A DNA stretch of 64,000 nucleotides, taken from assembly GCA_026874595.1 (NCBI GenBank), contig CM049312.1, positions 53,943,429-54,007,428 on the forward strand, written 5' to 3'. Source of the DNA: Sipunculus nudus. Its lineage: Eukaryota > Annelida > Sipuncula > Golfingiida > Sipunculidae. The notes beneath the pieces are model-generated. The model was not told where the DNA came from and searched no databases. It saw only the letters and a program-made list of their open reading frames with translations. Position numbers and translations under genes: made by a program. This document shows, piece after piece, positions 13,531 through 26,081 of this stretch (its first letter is position 1; each line of letters opens with the position of its first letter).

Positions 13531-14617
13531 AGTAATTCAGTTTTATAACAATTACTCACCGTGCACCCTCGATTTCATATATATATATATTTATTTATTT
13601 ATGGCGCCGTTTGCATGACAGGAGCTTTTGCTCGAATAAGGTCATCGTGAAGTCTGCTCACATATGAAAAATAGCATACAGCCACGTCTGTTTTGGCAAA
13701 GTGTTTTTTTTTATTTGTTTTATAATATGAATATTAGAAACATATGAAAAATTTAACCATTTAATGTATAAGTTCAGTTAGTTTTGAATGATGTGTAGAT
13801 GTAAAGTGCCTTTGAACCCGAATCAGTGTTCTAAGCCTAAGCTTCCCCTCATATTCCAACATTAACACGTAATTATTTATACATGTCATATTATCACGAT
13901 ATCAGATACAGTCTCCTGTCTTGACTACCCTCTATATAAACCTGATATGACGTCACCAAGACCGTTCTCAGAACTCTTCAAAGACAGTATAAGAAATTGA
14001 GAAGTAGAAATCTGCATTCTAATGATTACAGTAATTCAGTTTTATAACAATTACTCACCGTGCACCCTCGATTTCATATATATATATATTTATTTATTTA
14101 TGGCGCCGTTTGCATGACAGGAGCTTTTGCTCGAATAAGGTCATCGTGAAGTCTGCTCACATATGAAAAATAGCATACAGCCACGTCTGTTTTGGCAAAG
14201 TGTTTTTTTTTATTTGTTTTATAATATGAATATTAGAAACATATGAAAAATTTAACCATTTAATGTATAAGTTCAGTTAGTTTTGAATGATGTGTAGATG
14301 TAAAGTGCCTTTGAACCCGAATCAGTGTTCTAAGCCTGATTTACCATTTTATGTATAAGTTCAGTTAGTTTTGAATGATGTGTAGATGTAAAGTGCCTTT
14401 GAACCCGAATCAGTGTTCTAAGCCTAAGCTTCCCCTCATATTCCAACATTAACACGTAATTATTTATACATGTCATATTATCACGATATCAGATACAGTC
14501 TCCTGTCTTGACTACCCTCTATATAAACCTGATATGACGTCACCAAGACCGTTCTCAGAACTCTTCAAAGACAGTATAAGAAATTGAGAAGTAGAAATCT
14601 GCATTCTAATGATTACA
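13531..14617 (+). repeat. Identical ~0.5-kb tandem duplication with an inner 88-bp duplication
   Basis: Copy 1 spans 13531-14029 (period 499 bp). Copy 2 spans 14030-14617 and differs only by a nested 88-bp duplication around 14262-14437 (TGTATAAGTTCAGTTAG to GTGTTCTAAGCCT). By eye the copies are otherwise identical, including the TA and T runs, so the duplication is very recent or an assembly artefact. Confidence 0.93.
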
Positions 14618-14900
14618 GACTTCCGACATTCACTTATTCGGCCCATATTCTCTGCAGGTTCATTCGTACATAAGTGAGTGCACAGGCATTTGCAAAGATT
14701 CCTTGATGGCGTTCCTGAATCCGGATCATTTCCGGATACACATCAAACTCTAATAGATTCTTCATTGCCCATTGCCGAAAAGCCCCGAATATTTCATGAG
14801 ATTCCATTCATTGAAGCGTGAGTTATATTGTGAACAAACACACAAACACACGCACAATCACCCACAAAATGCATATACCTATCTGAAGGAGACAATAATA
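14618..14900 (+). mobile_element. MITE-like element, copy 3 (5' end missing)
   Basis: It carries the family landmarks from TTCATTCGTACATAAGTGAG through TTCCTTGATGGCGTTCCTGA, TTTCATGAGATTCCATTCAT and GTGAACAAACACACAAACAC. The CCTCCGCC terminus is absent because the element abuts the tandem duplication directly. Confidence 0.7.
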
Positions 14901-15354
14901 CACGCCAGAAAACTTAGGGCTGTCATGATATATCAATAACATTGCTGAACCGGGCTTTTGGTCGATTTGGGGGATGTACTAAATGAGAAGAGGACTGTTG
15001 GGTAATTTATTTAAAAGTATAAAATGAAATATAGATTTTCAGTGGAATACTGTTTCAATAAGATATGTGCAAATGTTTTTTTTTTATTTTGTGGCACTGT
15101 GGCAAGAAATTCATACATTTGTATGTTTACCTTGAAACCTGGTCGGTCAGTGATGACGTTACATTTGCAAACCGGAATGGAACGCGGGGGGATTCAGATT
15201 TTCGAAGATCTTTGATTGCTTACATATATTATCATTGTTAGAAGTATAGTTTGATGTCCGGGAAGATATGAAAGATGAATTAAATGTATATCTTGATTCA
15301 AGGAAGCTATTACTAAAGAAAGAAACAGGAATATGCATACCTCGTTAGTAGCAG

Positions 15355-15545
15355 AAGCGGACCCAAGGGGGGAGGGGAGTCCATGGGGTCCATTTCAGCC
15401 GCCGCAACCATTTTTTGAGGGTTTCAGACCAATTTTTGCGGCCTGGACCCCTCCACCTTCCCGGACCTTGGGACCTTTAATTAGGTTCTGTCATTAATCC
15501 TCCTGGGATAGACTACTACTTTTCCTAAATCGTGGGTTGCACGTT
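15355..15545 (+). repeat. Dispersed repeat R, copy 1
   Basis: Contains AGCCGCCGCAA, GGTTTCAGACCAATTTT, GGGACCTTTAATTAGGTTCT and GTCATTAATCCTCCTGGG. It aligns with the reverse complement of 48790-48995. Family unknown. Confidence 0.65.
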
Positions 15546-16923
15546 TCTCACATTTACAGACCATGCCAGTGCGTAAGTGACAGGGTCAAATGTCAGACCA
15601 AACATGCTTAAATCCGTCACTGACAGCAGGGGTTATTCATGTGCATAAGACATTAAACCTGATGTGTACATTAAAAATTATCTATTCTCATATCGGCGAG
15701 GTCACTACGAGACATCGAGGACAAAAGTGGACCTCCTTCCTTTTATGAGTATCAGAAATCGACCATTGCATGATTTCTGATACGATTAACGAAGGCCTTG
15801 ACAATAATTAACGTAATTATCGATGCCTCCCACAGGAATCTATAAAATTATTGATGATTTTGTCAAAAACTAATTGCCATTATTGACGGGTCTGACTAAA
15901 CCGATTTGATCATCGATGGCTCTGACAAAATTGATTATAAACTTAAATACAGTTTTCACAAATTAGTACAGCAATTTAAACATTTTATAGATCAATCTTA
16001 ACCTGTATCCCATTACAGATTTTTCGAGTCTATAATATATGTCGATGCCTGTCAAGTATAGTTCAAACCTGTAACCTTTTTGTTGGCCTCATCAAGACAA
16101 TGTATTTCCAGTTTTGCTCAACCGTGCACGGATATAAATTCCTGTCAGTCAACATGCATTATTTCAGTAACTTGCTGTAAATTCTTTGTCATAAATTGTC
16201 AATATTTAATAATAACTTATAATCGAGATTAATATTTCTCGTGTCCTTCCGCACTAATAATATTGATAATCGATCGCCGAACCCAGGCTTGGGTAATCTG
16301 TATATTGCAGGGTTGTAACGATACATCCCGATATTAAGTGAAATACTGTATCGGTATAGTCAGATGTCCCTGTATCGATATGTTAACAATATATTTGAGT
16401 ATCCGATGGAAAGTTGAGCCCGACATTTCAAAGTAGTCTGACAACGTCATTCAAGGAATCTCAGGCCGTTGAAACGTCTTTGGTAAGTAACCAGCTGAAC
16501 AACAAAGAATGGGCTGATCTTATGGACAAAAAATACAATATATTTTAGGACAGTATATAGGCGTATTTACTTTTCTGAATACATTGGATCATTCGGCGTG
16601 GAATTATATTGTATCATATGTATATCTTATCGTGTCGATTCGTATCGTGAGCAAAGTACCGGGATATACTACATATCGTGTCGTGAGATTATTTATCGTC
16701 ACATCCCTTCATCCAATGGTCACCTGCACTGCCTTACACGGCCGGATCTGGATATACTTACTTGAAACAATATTTATTGCAAAATGGCAAGAGGAATTGA
16801 AAACAGGTACAGCTCTTTATTAATTCCTCTCCTCATATACAAATAATATTTTCACATGATATAATATACCATATCATGGATCTTGTCATCTTTCATAAAC
16901 CAAATGCGTATAATATGTACATT

Positions 16924-16926
<3 letters not shown>
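15546..16926. other. Intergenic, no gene recognised
   Basis: AT-rich; several overlapping ATCG-containing motifs at 16300-16700 but no ORF support. Confidence 0.45.

Positions 16927-16969
<43 letters not shown>
16927..16969. repeat. (TA)n microsatellite
   Basis: A perfect TA run of about 42 bp. Confidence 0.95.
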
Positions 16970-16973
<4 letters not shown>

Positions 16974-17029
16974 TAGAGGAATCAAATTTTGTCAGACATT
17001 TTACTACTACGTAGTTTTCGTGCTTCATG

Positions 17030-17076
17030 TTGCTGCACTGATAAGATAAGACTCTCTTACCTGATCAGTGCAGCAA
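17030..17076. repeat. Short inverted repeat (hairpin)
   Basis: TTGCTGCACTGAT pairs perfectly with ATCAGTGCAGCAA, and the inner AGATAAG/CTTACCT pair extends the stem to about 20 bp with a 5-nt loop. It is too short for a typical animal pre-miRNA. It sits between two TA microsatellites. Confidence 0.6.
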
Positions 17077-17165
17077 TATATTTATTTAATTAATTATAAA
17101 GCTCTGGTGACATACCATAAAGCACTCTAGCTGTTGTTTATTGCATCAAACCTGTAGATTTATAC

Positions 17166-17171
17166 ATATAC

Positions 17172-17266
<95 letters not shown>
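17166..17266. repeat. Compound (TA)n(GA)n microsatellite
   Basis: A TA run to about 17222 passes directly into a GA run to about 17266. Confidence 0.95.
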
Positions 17267-17267
<1 letters not shown>

Positions 17268-17830
17268 CATCTACCATCATATGCACATATCCGCGGAATT
17301 TCAGAGAATATATGTCTGGGCAGTGACATGTAACGTTTTGGTTTTTAGCGCCTTTCTAACAATATGGGGCCTTAAACACTAAAAACGACTGGTCGCAATC
17401 TTGATACTGAGAATGTAGGTTCCACACTCGTATGTATACTCCAACAAACGTGGTAAAAAGACTGTGTTGGTCTTGCAAGTGTTCTCTCATACACATACAG
17501 AATATCTGTAACATCGTCCCACCGGACGTCTACACAATGCTATAATTATATTACTGTTCAGGTGATTAGCATTGACACCGTGCCAAGTCATTTGCGGTGT
17601 CTCTACCTCGCACCAAGCATTCTGGAAACATCGGCTCTGAAGGTACGTCTGATGTTATGAAGGTGGAAACGCCCACTAACAAGGTAAGGTGGGGTATACA
17701 AGGGCAAAGTAGCTTTGGTGTACAGGAGGCAGGTTTCTACAGAGAAGTGTTCATTGTTTCTCTCTGAAGCCATATTAATGTTGGTTTATTTTTCTCGAAT
17801 GTTACTTTATATGTCAAATTGAAGATACAG

Positions 17831-17881
17831 ATGGAAAGGAAGGTTGTCTTTGCCCCAGGCGCTCCTTCAGCAACGCTAAAG
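17831..17881 (+). CDS. Candidate first exon for the CD225-like gene
   Basis: A 17-codon ATG-initiated segment (MERKVVFAPGAPSATLK) ends exactly at AAG followed by a GTGACA donor-like site. A phase-0 join to 20084 would give one continuous frame with a 2.2-kb intron. The composition (charged, Pro/Ala-rich, no membrane segment) would suit the cytosolic N-terminus. If unspliced, the frame continues to a stop at 17928, giving a 32-codon ORF. The evidence is position, phase and splice signal only; RNA support is absent. Confidence 0.3.
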
Positions 17882-18411
17882 GTGACAGACAAGGAAATGT
17901 TTTACTATAAGGTCCCCAAAACGAGTTAATTATAGGGGACAGAGATGATTAACAAACAGCTGGAAATTTTTAATTAAGCCCGGTCACGTTCAGGAATAAA
18001 AAAAAAGTAAATTAACATCTTATGTTTAGATGATAATATTTTAGTCTGCTGGTTCCCGGATCACTGGCATCCTGTGTCATGCACAGTGTCAACAAAATGA
18101 CATATTCTATAAGATTTAATCACCAGTTTGTACATATAAAATAAAGTTTTTTTTTGTATTTGGCTGTTCGCAACTTAATAAATTCACGTGACAACAAGTA
18201 CAACAAACTGATTCGCAGATTAGATTTCTTATAACACACATCCGAGTTCCCGGATGGTGAGGAGGGGCACATAACACACAAGTCTACGAAGGAGCTAGGC
18301 CCGAAGGCCTTATATCTGTCACCAGGAGTGAAACACCTAACATGATGATCAAAGGCATGCGTATGCAAACTTAAGCCTTCCATTGAGTAAACGCAGTTAA
18401 AAAATAGAAAA

Positions 18412-18695
18412 CTGCATTCCAGTGAATGCAAGCCTCCGCAATGTTTGCATTCCCCTATTCGTTCAATATTCCCAAGTTCATTCGTGTATAAGTGACTGCA
18501 CCTTCGTGAATATTCCTTGATGACGATCAAGAATCCGGATCATGAGTCGGATCCACACCAAAATTTAAACGATTCTTCACAGGATTACTCCCAAAATTTC
18601 ATGAGATTTCGTTCATTAGTCATGTTGTGAACAAACACACACACGAACAGACACACGGAATGGGATAAACGTATAGTCTCCTGATGGAGGAAATT
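18412..18695 (+). mobile_element. MITE-like element, copy 4
   Basis: Starts with GCCTCCGC and ends with ATGGAGGAAATT, a worn version of the CCTCCGCCA/TGGCGGAGG inverted repeat. The body has GTGAATATTCCTTGATGACG, AATCCGGATCATGAGTCGGA and TTTCATGAGATTTCGTTCAT. If the candidate exon at 17831 is real, this element lies in the intron of the CD225-like gene. Confidence 0.74.
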
Positions 18696-20083
18696 AACCG
18701 CACCTTTCTTTGGCCAGCATACCCGCACATCTTCATATATGGAGAGCCCCCACCCCACTTAACAGGGCCTGTGACTGGTTCGCGACTGGTTTATACTAAT
18801 CTTCAAATTTGTCTTAACATACACAGTGGTCGAAGGGAAAATCAACTTAAAACCCCCTGACAGTCCTCCGGTGACGTAACATGTCACGTCTTAGAGATTT
18901 TTGTGTGCAGTATACAGCATCACAAGCCACGCCCACATTCCTGTCTACCTGCATTGCAAGTCACATTGCAAGTACCTGTATATGGGTTAATATGTATACA
19001 TGGACGATTTATCATCAGGTTGCATCGATACGGATGGGTTTTATTCTCCTGTCAATATGTTGTATTAAAAGTTTTCTCCATAAATCATTCTAATCTTTGA
19101 GATACTAGCTGATTTAGAATAATTCTAGTCCAAATGACCAAGTGATTAATGTGCTTGAAATAGTATAGAATAATGAATGCCTGTACAACCCATGCTTTTG
19201 TGTTTCTTTTCTTCTTTTATTTCCCATTATGGCATTTTTGTTGTTGTGTGAATTCGTTTAGGACCACAATACGTGTAGTTTAAGTTCCTAAGCCTTTGAG
19301 CCTTTGGTTCCGGGGATGATATGTAAGATAACATGTCACAGTACGTTCAAATTAATTTAACCTTTAGCTAGAAGTCTTTTTTTAGTTAATACGCAATGTA
19401 TCACAATATTGTTAACGTTATGAAATGTTAAAGCTTTGGGGCCTTTGGAAGAATGTATAAACTGTATACCTCAGTCCATATGAAAGAGGCTTTACATAAC
19501 AGGTATGTTATATTTACATGCAATATAGTGTGTTCTCCTTGAAATATGTTATCTGAAAATATTTCGTACTAAATCCTTTTGCTTCCTTTTGTACACGACT
19601 GGGAATAAGCTTGCCATTAGGCGCGATCATTGGCGCAAAACATAAACATAACGCGCACGCCACCCGGTGGGCGTACCGCGAAACATCTTAAATCAAGCAT
19701 TTTAAGTTACAAACCGGCGTTTCTGTGTGTTTATTTCTTTCATGTTTCTTCTCTTTGTTCGGGAATTGTCATGCATGTGCAAGATCGGACCCCTTTTGAC
19801 ACATTCTTGTCATTGTAATCAGACACATGGGGACTGTGTTTATTAAAAGACAGAACCACGACAAAATATAAAACAGGTGAATTGGATATAGTTAATACGT
19901 GTGTCGGGACGATTTTGCTGGAAATATTTGTACGAACTAACAGCGTGATATCATATTTTTTTAAATGTAAGCATCCTTACCAATCATAATGATTCATGAC
20001 AGATAACATCTGCTCAGTATATATTTAAAGCTTTTCTCTGGTTCTATCTCTATACTAATGCTTTTTATGTGTTTTCTCCACAG
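18696..20083. other. Sequence before the CD225-like exon; ends in its polypyrimidine tract and acceptor
   Basis: No other exon is recognised. The last 25 bases are pyrimidine-rich and end in CCACAG. Confidence 0.45.
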
Positions 20084-20503
20084 AGTGATTCCACCTCGAC
20101 GCTTCGGTCGTGGCCCCAGGCATATCACCAGGACTACTTTCTCCCCCATCCAGGCCACATGCAGGGTAGCAAGTCGCTCGCACACACGGTTAACGGACAG
20201 ATGGACGGAATGTCCACCATAACGTCAGCTAGCGCTTCGCAGGGCAACAAGCTGCCCGCCCCCAAGAAAAAGTGGCCTTGGTCGTGGATTGCTTATTACT
20301 TTGGTGCTATCCTCGTGTTCCTCAACCCTCCTTTCGGTATTATTGGACTGTCTGGCCTGGTCATCGCGTATATAGATCACAGAGCCAGGGATTACGCAGG
20401 CTCCCATAAAAAGTGGATCATAGCCATCGCTTTCATTATTACTGGATATGTGTTACTGATACTGGCTGGCGGCGTTATCCTGATATACTTCATAGCGAGG
20501 TAG
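20084..20503 (+). CDS. Terminal exon of a two-helix membrane protein, CD225/dispanin-like
   Basis: An acceptor (gttttctccacag) ends at 20083, and an open frame of 139 codons runs to TAG at 20501. There is no ATG between the acceptor and the first internal Met at 20159, and the frame stays open through the acceptor, so an upstream exon probably supplies the start. The first ~65 residues are hydrophilic and rich in Ser, His and Gly. A Lys/Trp-rich stretch (KKKWPWSW) precedes a first membrane segment containing VFLNPPFGIIGLSGLVIAY. A short polar loop, DHRARDYAGSHKKW, follows, then a second membrane segment ending in VILIYFIAR. The N-P-x-x-G in helix 1, the basic loop with D-x-A-G and the C-terminal second helix are the layout of the CD225/dispanin family (IFITM, SYNDIG1, PRRT). 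The match is by eye and divergent. Other two-TM families are possible; no function can be assigned. Confidence 0.6.
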   Translation, partial: SDSTSTLRSWPQAYHQDYFLPHPGHMQGSKSLAHTVNGQMDGMSTITSASASQGNKLPAPKKKWPWSWIAYYFGAILVFLNPPFGIIGLSGLVIAYIDHRARDYAGSHKKWIIAIAFIITGYVLLILAGGVILIYFIAR

Positions 20504-20623
20504 AGTCGCCCCCTGGTGGTCAACAGACTTTACCGTGTGTGCGCTTCTGTCATACGCGTTGTCCAAGCATGGGCATGGATTGGAGTCTTAAACCGTTGCT
20601 GAATATTTCAGTATTAGAGATAA

Positions 20624-20629
20624 ATTAAA
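20624..20629 (+). terminator. Polyadenylation signal ATTAAA for the CD225-like gene
   Basis: An ATTAAA hexamer, a common variant of AATAAA, lies about 120 bp after the stop codon at 20503. A 3' end shortly after it would give a compact 3' UTR. Confidence 0.35.
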
Positions 20630-20833
20630 ACTTCATCATATCTTCGTTCAGTAAAGACGATACATTGAGGTAAAACCTTGAAACTTTTCTCGGTTTGCAG
20701 CTTAATACAAGAATCAGGCTGACGTCACAAGTCAGACATAGGTCAAATCTAGGAATCCGAGACCGCATACCTATCTTCTGCCAATTCTGGATAGCTGAAT
20801 CCGGGATCCTGATCAAACTGCGGATGCTAACTA

Positions 20834-20837
<4 letters not shown>

Positions 20838-20902
<65 letters not shown>
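20838..20902. repeat. (TA)n microsatellite
   Basis: A TA run of about 60 bp that opens a Tyr-Ile-rich artificial frame on both strands. Confidence 0.95.
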
Positions 20903-20903
<1 letters not shown>

Positions 20904-23600
20904 TAGGAATTCAAGCCGATAACAATATGTGTACCAATTCACCAACCCGCTAGTTGCATCACAGGTCAACTCTTCTAGCCAATAAAAAAGGTCCTTTATA
21001 CCAATGAATGACGTTCTTCTTGCCCTAGACCGGGGTCATCACGTTCCCCGACATCGAAATGTTACAAAATAGTTGATCCAGAGGACCTCCTAAAATCATT
21101 CTTTTGATGGAACTAAAAATGTTTCTGTAGTAGGCCTATGTACATGTAGCGAACAGACAGACGAACCAACCAACCAAGACGAAAACATGATATTGCCTTG
21201 CGAAGGTTTAATAAACATGTCTAACTCTGCTAGGACATTATCTAGGCCTACACTACTCCTGTAGGACTGGCGTCCGTGTTCGGTGTCACAGGTGCATGGC
21301 CAAAAGAAGACACTGGTAGTTCCACGTAACAATGGGGACTAAGTTACCATGACTACGCGTTGCATGATGGACCCGCCAGGAACTACGGTTGCCGCCTTCG
21401 CTACAGAAGTGTGGTATGTTGACGACGGTTATATTATTTGTGAAGCATAAGATACATATCGCTTGTTATGCGAATCGCACAAGAAAACGCTTCGATCTAA
21501 AGGACGTGGAATGTTCTTGCACAAAGAAAACTGATTAATTTGCAATTCACATATAACTAGACGACCACGTGTGAGACCGGCCGTTATATTTTCAGTTCCC
21601 AATGATGTGTAATGTTGACTGTTACGTGAACTGGGAGGGCATGAGAGTTCAGGCCAACAGTCTCCGATCAAAGTTGTGCTAATCAAGAAAGGCCATGTTA
21701 ATTTTTTTTATTATTAAAAAAATGGTAAATTGGAAAAGCATTTATACGACGTAAAATTTTAAATTTTGCACATGTCTTGCAAAATTAGACAAATATATTC
21801 ACGCATTGCACACAATAATAAAATTCCCTTGCATGAGCGAAAAATCAGTGTAAATATCATCTAATTTGACTTTTTTTCGGCAGATGATAGAAATTGTTTA
21901 AATACTGGTTGTGTTAGGATGATAGATAAATACGTATATACGTAAAACGAGAGACTTTCCTAAATCGACGTTTCAATGTATAATTAAACATGGGGTTAAG
22001 GCATGGTTGTTTTATTAATTAACCGTGATATATTCTGACACTATTTTGGTTTATGTATACTGTTGTGTAATAAATTTATATTTTTTTAAAACCGTCACGT
22101 GTCGATCGTGTTTTAATTCATTGGCTCACTAGCTGTCACGTCTGGGTAAAGATATAAAGAAATGCCCTGTACTATACTCAGTTTAGAGATGGTGTGGACA
22201 TGTCATGGATGTTATTCGTGTGCATGTGCACTGACGGAAGCACTTGGCCCAGTCTGTTTCTCTTCGCCTTGTCACACTCAGCAGAATCGGACTCACAAGA
22301 GTACCACTCCGCTGGTAATAGCTTGTGGGCGCCAAAATCTGCCATCCACAATGCACCTGGCCTTAAAAATATACACCAGAGCGTAGGTATAAATTTAGTG
22401 AAGATAGTAATGAGGTACGCACAAGTATGACCAACAAAAATTGTTTCAGGGCAATTTACACAAAACATGGGTTTTTTCCCCCTTTTGCAAGGACTTCGCG
22501 GTATAAGTAATCAATTCAAGCATACGCATGTGAAATGTAAACAGAAGGTGTTTCTATGAAATGTAACATTTTTTTTATAAATTTAACAGTTGAGACCAGA
22601 AGTCCCGTCCGTCACACTGCAAAACTGGAAGAGGTTCGTTTGAGTAGAGGTTTTTTATCTTCTTTCTAGATCAGAGGCTGGAGAGTGTAACGCCTCTGCT
22701 GTTTGAAAAATATGTACATTAAGAGATGTTTGTATTAATCTCTATAGGATAAAACCAAGAGAGATCACGTAGATGAACGAATCTAGACTGGCCCAGCTTC
22801 TGTTGACGAGGCCATCCTGACTTGACTCTCATGGTTTCGCCACACTTCGGACAGGTACTACCACCTTGCGGCAAATTTAAAACTAATTAACTCTTCTCCG
22901 ACTGCATCGTAAGTGATGGAGCCGGTACTGAACGTTGAGCTTTGTCTGTTTTATTTTACACATTTTTGTAGAAAACATCATTTATAATGGCCTGGAGGGG
23001 ATGGAACGAATGTGTCCATAGAACTTTGATTATTACTTCTTACTTGGAGAATTCGAAGTTTATCATGAATTATTTCTGCTATATTATATACTAGTAAATA
23101 ACATTCTACAAAACAAAACGGATGAATATGTATGACTTAGAGACCAAGGTAAAATACCTTGTAAATAGCAATTTATTAAGTTAAAATCTTAAGTGCTTTG
23201 AATTATTGAAATTGAAATGATCAAATGTGCCACCATTAAACAATAGAGACCGGAGCCGTGTCAGCAACCACATTTTGGGCGCCTTGGACCAAAACTTAGC
23301 TTTCTTTAGTCGGCAGCCGACTTTCAAGTCTGGACTTAGTTTGGCAAAATGTCGGCGGCTTAAAATTGCTTCAAAGCAATTGACTTAATCTGTTAAAATA
23401 AATATTTAACTTAAAGCAAATTGAAAGGCGTAATTTATCACCTTTGCAAAGGATAATTGAGGGACCGAGCTTTATTTTAACAATTAACACAGTTGATATA
23501 AACAAAAATGTCTACATCATCAGACTTGAATGGTCATTTTGTACCATTCTCAAATTCTCTCTCCTTGTCTATGCTACAGCTGCAACACCAGAGTCGAGAG
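20903..23600. other. Intergenic, no gene recognised
   Basis: Short ORFs only, without motifs. CpG dinucleotides are present at ordinary density. Confidence 0.45.
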
Positions 23601-23645
23601 TAAGTCCTATCGCTATAGCTCAGCATAATAATCAGAGCGTACAAC
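23600..23645 (+). repeat. Terminus remnant of a C-type (Helentron-like) element
   Basis: ATCGCTATAGCTCAGCAT matches the right end of element C at 37384-37401. No body is recognisable next to it. Confidence 0.45.
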
Positions 23646-23999
23646 CGTTACACGGAGGCGCCATCTGGGTATGTTTCCAACAACAAGGCCTGCCCCCTCC
23701 CTCCTCCAACTCATGCACACAGAGCCCTATTTCGCAAAAGAAATATTTATTACTCATCCAGTACACCCGAGATATGTAGTGATTGTCCCAGTCACTTTTC
23801 ATCTGCGCAATTTCGAAGTAAAACCAGAATAAAATCAGCTTTCAAATTGTAAAACATGATGGACAAAAAATTAAACTTAGATACTTTGAAGGATTATGAT
23901 GGCTTAAAGTTCCTACTCTCACAGCTTTAATATGTCAACTATAAGATTTAACCTATAACAGTTTACAGCTGAAAATTTAAAATATAGTTTGCAGAACAT

Positions 24000-24722
24000 T
24001 ATTCACACCAAAAGCTCCCTCAGAAAAGTTACATAACCAGAGCAAGGTGGCCAGTTCACCTATGCAGTAAGCTGGCCTGATGTAATGGTCTTCTCAAAAC
24101 AAAAAAAAGTTATTTTTTATCAACTGCTTTCAGATTTCATACTATAAAAATTTTATAATATACGTGTTCATCATATGAAAATTAAATCTGGTGTGCTTAC
24201 AGGATTAAAATGTGCCTTTTTCAAAATGGGGCGAAATTTATGGCAGATATTTTACATGTAAGCTAATAATTTTAAAAATTAATTAAAATATCATGACCTA
24301 ATTTCTTGTGCACATTTTATTATGAATCAAATGTCGTTATATTCGGGGGGGGGGGGCTCTCTAGCTTCAATAGTTACCATATTAAGTGCGTCAATATCTT
24401 TCCTGCTGTTCTGATCAACCTACGCAGTTCTGTTCCCTGCATGTACACAGAAAATATATTGAAGAACCTTTATGCAAACTGTAATAAAAAGGGGGTTCAG
24501 GCCATCTAGAAGTATAATTTTAATTGAAGGGATGTTTTTAATTAACTTCTCGGAAAGTGAGGTCAGAGAGTGAGGTATTTAACTGATTTCCCCCCTAACT
24601 GTATGCATAATTTCAGGTCTGAAACTCAATGGCTTTGATTTGTGCCCTGTTAAAGAATATATCCGGACGACAGATAAAAGATCATCACTACAGCTCAGAC
24701 GACAGGCAGTCAGCATAACTAA
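24000..24722 (+). mobile_element. A-family element, old degraded copy
   Basis: Landmarks follow the same order as the A copies at 34.7-38.25 and 61.9-63.3 kb: CATATGAAAATTAAATCTG, GTGTGCTTACAGGA, an AATGTGCC--TTCAAA--GGG block, a TGTGCCCTGTTA-GG-CGACAGA block, and a worn AGTCAGCATAACTAA terminus at about 24708-24722. Poly-G runs at 24345-24356 and 24738-24751 lie in or beside it. Confidence 0.55.
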
Positions 24723-26081
24723 ATCAATGTGTAACTTGGGGGGGGGGGGGGGTAAGGAAACTGGACATGCCGATTTTCAAGGTACAATCACCCTATGTAG
24801 AGCGACTGTCAAGGGTCAGTGCTGGTGTTTTAATTAGTTAAATCAAGGAGATTACAGACTGCCTGTAATGTCCTTGGTTTAAATTCCGTAATTTATTTGG
24901 GGTAAATGCGTATCCATACAAGTACCGCTCGCTTTACCTCGATGGCGCCTGTGTGCAGAGTTTGAAACTCCCTCCTGCCAGAGGGCGATTCTGCATAGAG
25001 ATGTTGAAAGGTACAAATTGTGCCCATGTTGCAGCACAACGGCGGAACTGTGCGATGGCCAAATCCACTTGCAGACAGAGGGGCTGCATTTCGTTTCTTG
25101 TTTACGTCACAGGCACAAGGCAATTATTCGGGAATTTACAAAGGAACTGACGGATTGCATCTCTACACAAATCGCGCATAGAAAAACACGCACTTAAAAA
25201 TCTTTGACCGTAATATTTGATGTTACTGTGCCTACTACATCCCAGTTGTTTATCATGATCACAAGCAAAACTGAAACGTTACATCTAAATAATATATATG
25301 TTAATTTTAACATCCATCTGTACAAACATGCCTTTGACGCTTTAAGAATGACCAATAGGACGCTGGCCTTGAAGATGCTCCTTAAAGCAGGAAATTCATG
25401 TGTCTGAGACCGTAGTCAAGTCTCGAAGAGCAACTGCTAATGCCTGCAAGTCATAATTAGGCTTTCCTTTGTATGTTCTTGGAGAAAACTCTGAATAAAC
25501 TTAGTTACCAATATTGAAAATTACACCATACATTATGGCCACTTGCCAGACGAGTGTGCAAAGCAAGCACTCGTAGTCTTACTTGGTTAAGAAGTCACCA
25601 CAGGACCCATACAGACTTTGTGGAAAAATAATATACATGAAACTGCGATAGTAGTAACTGACCATTGTGGATAGCTACACTCCTTTAAAATATTTGATGA
25701 AAGAGACCGGAATATTAGAAGACACTAAATTAACATCAAATGTTTTGGCAACTTGAATGGATGGGAATTCTTCCGAATAACAGTACACGAAATGGGAGAT
25801 TCATTCAACAACGTAAATATTTGGTTCACTGAATTTGACCGGAATTGTGCATGTTCAACTCTGGTCTAGTTTCCCTGGACGCTTAAACTGAATTCCTCAG
25901 GCACTAAACTTTTTTTTCAGAACTTTCCAAACCTTGATTTTGAATGGCTATTTTTTCACGACTTTCAAGCAATCTCTGGTTGCGTACGAACCCTAGACCA
26001 CACACGCACACTTACCACTATTTCATATTGTCAACTCGGGATGATAAACAGCAACATAAACCAAACAAACTTTCTTCCAAT
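24723..26081. other. Intergenic between the A-family remnant and the MDH2 3' end
   Basis: No gene recognised. CpG density falls off at the right edge. Confidence 0.45.

Noticed and set aside
18120-18530. 136-codon minus-strand ORF
   Set aside because: It runs through MITE copy 4 and has no protein-like motif.
20069-20083. GTG start in frame with the CD225-like exon
   Set aside because: It lies inside the polypyrimidine tract and acceptor of the intron; animal genes rarely start at GTG, and the splice signal explains the open frame.
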